DNA of 64,000 nucleotides from Bacteroidota bacterium (lineage in GTDB: Bacteria > Bacteroidota > Bacteroidia > Chitinophagales > LD1), in contig JAFDYQ010000005.1 in assembly GCA_018267365.1 (NCBI GenBank), forward strand, positions 124,001 to 188,000, written 5' to 3'. Below the pieces are notes generated by a model. That model was not told the origin of the DNA, searched no databases, and worked only from the letters and a program-made list of their open reading frames with translations. The translations under genes were made by a program, and so were the position numbers. Below, in pieces: positions 60,421-64,000 of this stretch. Each line of letters begins with the position of its first letter. The stretch's first letter is position 1.

Positions 60421-61110
60421 GTGAATATTACAGCCGCATTATATCTCCTCACCGGCCTGGTAGATGTCTACGCAGAGTATGCGCACCTGCGCAGTGTCAC
60501 GCTCATCTCCCGCCCGCTGCTCATGCCGCTGCTGCTGGCCTGCTACCTCTCCGCTACCGGGCTGCGCCTCACCGCGCGCGACAGGCTCATGGCTGGTGCC
60601 ATTGCCTTCTCATGGATAGGAGATGTCGTGCTCATGAGTGCTCGGGGCCGGGAGTTGTGGTTTCTGGGCGGGCTGGTCGCGTTTCTCATTGCACACCTCT
60701 TTTATATAGTCGCTTTCATGCAGGTAGCGGACAGAGAGGCACAGCCGGTACTCAGGCGGCATATCTGGCTGGCACTACCCCTGGCGGCATACTTAGCTGG
60801 TCTCCTGAGCGTTCTTATACCGGCAGTAGAGGTACATATGCGCGCGCCTATCGCCATCTATAGCCTGGTCATAGGTACCATGGTCCTCTTTAGCATCAAT
60901 AGGTTCAAACGAGTCAATAACAGGAGCTTTGCTCTCGTATTTGGCGGAGCGGTACTATTTATGCTGTCAGATTCATTGATCGCGATCAATAAGTTTCTCT
61001 GCCACGGAGACATGTGGCTGTCAGGAGTATGGATCATGATCCTCTATATACTAGGGCAGTATTGTATCACACAGGGCATGATCAGGAACGATAAGCCTAT
61101 TTTAACGTAA
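60421..61110 (+). CDS. YhhN/TMEM86 family membrane protein (lysoplasmalogenase-like)
   Basis: About 229 aa with 7-8 transmembrane helices. The order of segments SRPLLMPLLLACYL, FSWIGDVVLM, FLIAHLFYIVAF and FMLSDSLIAINKF matches the YhhN family, whose eukaryotic member TMEM86B hydrolyses lysoplasmalogens. The conserved acidic residues in GDVVL and SDSLIA are present. The start is uncertain: GTG 60421 or TTG 60388. A hydrolase gene follows on the same strand after 84 bp. Confidence 0.82.
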   Translation: MNITAALYLLTGLVDVYAEYAHLRSVTLISRPLLMPLLLACYLSATGLRLTARDRLMAGAIAFSWIGDVVLMSARGRELWFLGGLVAFLIAHLFYIVAFMQVADREAQPVLRRHIWLALPLAAYLAGLLSVLIPAVEVHMRAPIAIYSLVIGTMVLFSINRFKRVNNRSFALVFGGAVLFMLSDSLIAINKFLCHGDMWLSGVWIMILYILGQYCITQGMIRNDKPILT

Positions 61111-61194
61111 AACAGTAAAACAAGTATTGCATAACACAGTGACAAATTGTATTTTGTCAGACGGCTCCGGCCTCAAAAAACAGAAGAAGAAAGA

Positions 61195-62145
61195 ATGATC
61201 TCTACCAGGAATAAGAACTTTGCGAAAATAGAAGACTACTTTGACTATATGGCCGAGACACTCGGCTATCCGCCGTATCATCACCATTTCAGCGCAGAGA
61301 CCATCGTATCTGATGGCCTGAAACTGCATGTAGACGTGTACGAACATGACAAAAAAGCCCCTACGATCGTCTTTGTGCCCGGTACAGCTATCTACGCGCT
61401 CTGCTATGCAGAGATGATGTACAAGCTGGGCGAGGCAGGTTACAATGTCATAGGCCTCGATCCCCGTGGCCATGGCCAGAGCGAGGGCCCTCGCGGCGAC
61501 TACACTATACCTGAGCTCCTGCGCGATGTGGAGGCTGCTATAGACTTCGCACACAAGCGTTTTGGCCGGCGGGTGAGCCTCATGGGCAGCTCCCAGGGAG
61601 GCATCATTTCACTCTATATGGCTGCCAAAGACGCACGTATAGACTCCGTGATCTGTCAGAACTTTGCTGACCTGACCGGAGAGGAGACCACCAAGCTGAC
61701 CCGCCATCCCGTCCTCTTCAAGTACATGCGCATGCTGATCAGCAATAGCAAAGCCAGCGAGCTGATACCCAACGCCATGATCCCGATGTCAGCCTACATA
61801 GATATAGAGAGCATCCACGTGCGCTACTTTGGCAATCTGAGGCAGTTTATAGAAAATGACCCGCTCGCTCTAAAGAACATATCTATCCGCGCCCTCCAGA
61901 GCCTGGGCCAGACGGCTATGGACCGGCCGATAGAGAAGATCACGATCCCGGTCATGGTTTTCCAGGGAGATGCAGATACCATCTTCTCAGTGGGTTATAC
62001 TAAAAAATTATATGATAAACTCACATGCCAAAAGAAAATGACCGTCTTCCGTGGTATGTCTCATGCGCTCATGAGTGAAAATGTAGATGATATCCTGCCG
62101 GATATACTGGACTGGCTGCGCCAGATCTATCCATCTAAGGCATAG
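61195..62145 (+). CDS. alpha/beta hydrolase (lysophospholipase/monoacylglycerol-lipase-like)
   Basis: 316 aa from ATG 61195. The catalytic triad fits Ser133 in GSSQG, Asp259 in QGDADTIF and His290 in GMSHALM. The oxyanion region (VPGTAIYALC) and LDPRGHGQSEGPRGDY are typical of the serine aminopeptidase S33/monoacylglycerol lipase group. No signal peptide is seen, so it is cytoplasmic. Its position after a YhhN-type lipid enzyme gene suggests a lipid substrate, but this is inference. Confidence 0.85.
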   Translation: MISTRNKNFAKIEDYFDYMAETLGYPPYHHHFSAETIVSDGLKLHVDVYEHDKKAPTIVFVPGTAIYALCYAEMMYKLGEAGYNVIGLDPRGHGQSEGPRGDYTIPELLRDVEAAIDFAHKRFGRRVSLMGSSQGGIISLYMAAKDARIDSVICQNFADLTGEETTKLTRHPVLFKYMRMLISNSKASELIPNAMIPMSAYIDIESIHVRYFGNLRQFIENDPLALKNISIRALQSLGQTAMDRPIEKITIPVMVFQGDADTIFSVGYTKKLYDKLTCQKKMTVFRGMSHALMSENVDDILPDILDWLRQIYPSKA

Positions 62146-62205
62146 TTTTTGTAAGTAAAGCAGTACAGTTTGCGTCTTAATAGCTTTTTTCAAAAGGAGA
62201 CAATT

Positions 62206-62307
62206 ATGGCATTTAAAGACTTCCCCGGTGGGAGTTTGGATGGGGATGAATTAGCAGATTTTATGACGAACCCCATAAACTTTTTCTTCGTATCAATCGT
62301 TTTATAA
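62206..62307 (+). CDS. possible 33-aa small protein with a strong ribosome-binding site
   Basis: ATG at 62206 is preceded by AAAAGGAGACAATT, an unusually good Shine-Dalgarno for this genome. The frame encodes 33 residues (MAFKDFPGGSLDGDELADF and a hydrophobic end) and stops at TAA 62307. It lies in the 259-bp spacer before rpoD. There is no homology evidence, so it may be a real small gene, a leader peptide or chance. Confidence 0.3.
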   Translation: MAFKDFPGGSLDGDELADFMTNPINFFFVSIVL

Positions 62308-62313
62308 TCTATA

Positions 62314-62346
62314 TTGCCCCACGGTCCGATTATTTTCCTATTTTTG
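62314..62346 (+). promoter_or_regulatory. rpoD promoter
   Basis: TTG at 62314-62316 and TATTTTTG at 62339-62346 with a 22-bp spacer. The start near 62353 gives a leader of about 50 nt before the ATG at 62405. Confidence 0.65.
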
Positions 62347-62404
62347 CAGGCTATTTGACCGGACCTGCGCATTTTTTGATCAGATAAAGTAAGTACATCC
62401 ATAA

Positions 62405-63274
62405 ATGAGACAACTCAAGATATCCAAGTCCATCACGAACCGCGAAAGCCAATCTATAGAGAAATATCTCCAGGAGATCGGCAAGGAGGACCTCCTCACA
62501 CCGGAGGAGGAGGTGGATCTGGCCCGCCGCATCCGTCAGGGCGACCAGCTGGCACTCGAGAAGCTGACCCGCGCCAATCTCCGATTTGTAGTATCCGTAG
62601 CCAAGCAATACCAGAATAACTCTCTCTCGCTCAATGACCTCATCAACGAGGGCAATCTCGGCCTCGTAAAGGCGGCTCAGAAGTTTGATGAAACGAGGGG
62701 TTTCAAGTTTATATCCTACGCCGTATGGTGGATCCGTCAGTCTATCATCCAGGCGCTGGCAGAGCACAGCCGTCTGGTGCGCCTCCCGCTGAATAAGGTA
62801 GGCTCCCTGACCAAGATCAATAAAGCATTCTCAGACCTCGAGCAGAAATACCAGCGCGAGCCTACTCCGGAGGAGCTGGCAGAGATGCTGGAGATACCGG
62901 TAGAGGAGGTAGAGGCTACCCTCGGTATATCAGCGCGTCACGTATCTATGGATGCCCCATTCACAGAGGGCGAGAGCAATGCACTGATAGACGTGCTCAA
63001 TAACCCTAACGCAGAGAAGACCGACCTCGGCCTGGAGTACAAGGAATCCCTGCAGATGGAGACTGACCGTATCCTCGCTACCCTCACAGACCGTGAGCGT
63101 GAGGTGATCAAGCTCTTCTTTGGCATCGGTGTGGAGCACCCTATGACACTGGAAGACATCGGTGAGAGCCTCGGCATCACCCGTGAGCGTATCCGCCAGA
63201 TCAAGGACAAGGCCATCACCAAGCTCCGTACTCAGAGCCGCAGCAAAGCCCTCAAAGCCTACCTGGGCCAATAA
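62405..63274 (+). CDS. rpoD: primary sigma factor RpoD (Bacteroidota sigma-A type)
   Basis: 289 aa, the short housekeeping sigma of Bacteroidota that lacks the long region 1.1. Region 1.2 begins [20 protein letters not shown]. Region 2 has RLVKANLRF-type [53 protein letters not shown]. Regions 3 and 4 follow, with the -33-binding helix [28 protein letters not shown]. It directs transcription from TAnnTTTG-type promoters like those seen in this window. Confidence 0.96.
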   Translation: MRQLKISKSITNRESQSIEKYLQEIGKEDLLTPEEEVDLARRIRQGDQLALEKLTRANLRFVVSVAKQYQNNSLSLNDLINEGNLGLVKAAQKFDETRGFKFISYAVWWIRQSIIQALAEHSRLVRLPLNKVGSLTKINKAFSDLEQKYQREPTPEELAEMLEIPVEEVEATLGISARHVSMDAPFTEGESNALIDVLNNPNAEKTDLGLEYKESLQMETDRILATLTDREREVIKLFFGIGVEHPMTLEDIGESLGITRERIRQIKDKAITKLRTQSRSKALKAYLGQ

Positions 63275-63300
63275 CCAGATCACACATCATGACTATACCG

Positions 63301-63323
63301 AAAGCCTCTATGCAGAGGCTTTT
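63301..63323. terminator. terminator after rpoD
   Basis: AAGCCTCT / AGAGGCTT stem with an ATGC loop followed by TTGTATTT, 27 bp past the rpoD stop. The A-run on the other side lets it also serve the convergent acetyltransferase gene weakly. Confidence 0.8.
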
Positions 63324-63329
63324 GTATTT

Positions 63330-63896
63330 CTATAGCTTATCTATCAACCGCCGGCGCGCGATCTTCCAGTCGCTCTGCAGCAGGCCGTACATATTCAGCG
63401 TATGTATCTTGTTGGTAGCGAGACTTCGCGCTGCCTGCCGCATCGTGCCTTCATGTACATAGCCCAGCTTCTTTTGCGTAGCGTTTGAGGCTGCATTGCC
63501 TACATTGACTGTCGAGTTCAGCCGCCTGAGCCTTAGTGCGTCAAATGCAAAATCATTGATCGCTATCTTAGCTTCGGTGATGTATCCTTGCCGCCAGTAC
63601 TGCTTATTGATCCATGAGCCGGTGGTCGCTGTACCGGCAAATGTATTGATAGCCTCCAGGCTCATGATGCCTATCACCTTCTTCTCACTTTTCAGCTCTA
63701 TGGCAAAGGCGTAGCTCGTCTTGCCCCAGTTCTTCAGAGACTTTTTGATGTAGGCTTCTCCATCTGCGCTGCTATATGGATACGGCACATTGGCCGTCTG
63801 CCGGGCCACATCATACTGGCCCACTCCTTCCACTATATCGGCACAGTCGCTCAGCCTCGGCTTGCGCAGTATCAGCCTTTCCGTTTCTATTCTCAT
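63330..63896 (-). CDS. GNAT family acetyltransferase (RimJ/RimL-like)
   Basis: 188 aa from ATG 63896 (MRIETERLILRKPRLSD); the ATG at 63905 is an alternative. It has the RimJ/RimL-type GNAT order: TERLILRKP strand, IGIMSLEAI, the acetyl-CoA loop region YWRQGYITEAKIAI, and RLNSTVNVGNAASNATQKKLGYVHEGTMRQ. Members acetylate ribosomal protein N-termini or small molecules; the substrate here is unknown. An extension further upstream would read through a terminator hairpin and is rejected. Confidence 0.87.
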   Translation of the reverse strand: MRIETERLILRKPRLSDCADIVEGVGQYDVARQTANVPYPYSSADGEAYIKKSLKNWGKTSYAFAIELKSEKKVIGIMSLEAINTFAGTATTGSWINKQYWRQGYITEAKIAINDFAFDALRLRRLNSTVNVGNAASNATQKKLGYVHEGTMRQAARSLATNKIHTLNMYGLLQSDWKIARRRLIDKL

Positions 63897-63908
63897 ATGT
63901 ATCATTAT

Positions 63909-63932
63909 TAAAAAAGCCCCTGACGGGGCTTT
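63909..63932 (-). terminator. terminator of a leftward gene beyond the right edge
   Basis: On the minus strand AAAGCCCC / GGGGCTTT with a GTCA loop is followed by TTTTTAAT. It ends just upstream of the acetyltransferase start and implies a same-strand gene to the right of this window. Confidence 0.75.
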
Positions 63933-63948
63933 AAAATGTATTTGCATG

Positions 63949-63982
63949 GTCTCTTGTCTCAAGTCTAATGTCTCAAGTCTCG
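63949..63982. repeat. micro-tandem repeat (GTCTCAAGTCT units)
   Basis: GTCTCTTGTCTCAAGTCTAA TGTCTCAAGTCTCG with unit TCTCAAG/TCTAATG of 7-8 bp. It belongs to the family at 31792 and 57132. No gene was seen between it and the window end. Confidence 0.7.
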
Positions 63983-64000
63983 TTTAGAACTTCGGACAGA

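Noticed and set aside
61147-61194. TTG-initiated extension of the alpha/beta hydrolase
   Set aside because: The 16 extra residues are unlike the family and an ATG is available at 61195.

Overview
The window is a chromosomal segment from a member of the Bacteroidota, most likely a Chitinophagia/Chitinophagales-type bacterium. Supporting signs are a type IX secretion (T9SS) C-terminal sorting domain, a SprE/PorW-like lipoprotein, a short (289 aa) primary sigma factor, several matches to the Bacteroidota promoter -7 element TAnnTTTG, scarce Shine-Dalgarno sites, and a complete Bacteroidota-order dcw cluster with a meso-DAP-type MurE. No rRNA, tRNA, CRISPR array, insertion sequence or prophage was recognised.

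Layout. Positions 0.3-6.7 kb hold a bactofilin and M23 peptidase pair divergent from a giant SprE/PorW-like TPR lipoprotein. Positions 6.7-19 kb hold a HAD phosphatase, a conserved helical protein, a 1.75-kaa T9SS cargo protein built from an exact tandem Ig-Ig-NHL duplication, hppD, and several exported proteins. Positions 19-36.3 kb are the cell division and wall cluster mraZ-rsmH-ftsL-ftsI-murE-mraY-murD-ftsW-murG-murC-[two small exported paralogues]-ftsQ-ftsA-ftsZ, ending in a strong terminator. It begins with a DnaA-box cluster, a good promoter and a three-repeat MraZ operator. Positions 36.3-48 kb hold sufE, a set of glycosyltransferases, recR, polA (in an operon with two glycosylation genes), a gamma-carbonic-anhydrase-like protein and a heptosyltransferase-like GT9. 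Positions 48-55 kb hold a MerR regulator, a second M23 peptidase, alaS with a GT-C membrane protein, and a lipoprotein. Positions 55-60 kb hold a YcaQ-like gene and atpB-atpE-atpF-atpH without atpA or atpG, then a phasin/histone-H1-like gene. Positions 60-64 kb hold an AT-rich segment flanked by DnaA boxes, yhhN-like, an alpha/beta hydrolase, rpoD and a GNAT acetyltransferase.

The most striking non-gene signal is a dense population of short palindromic and micro-tandem repeats. Several sit exactly at gene ends: the stop codons of mraZ, rsmH and ftsL lie inside repeat copies, and one copy is translated in the N-terminus of FtsL. Other points worth following are the paired DnaA-box regions, the duplicated ~150-bp upstream-type region flanking the NHL gene, a perfect terminator between atpE and atpF, a mirror-image divergent promoter between recR and a glycosyltransferase, and a pair of AT-rich DUF4177-like genes inserted in the dcw cluster.
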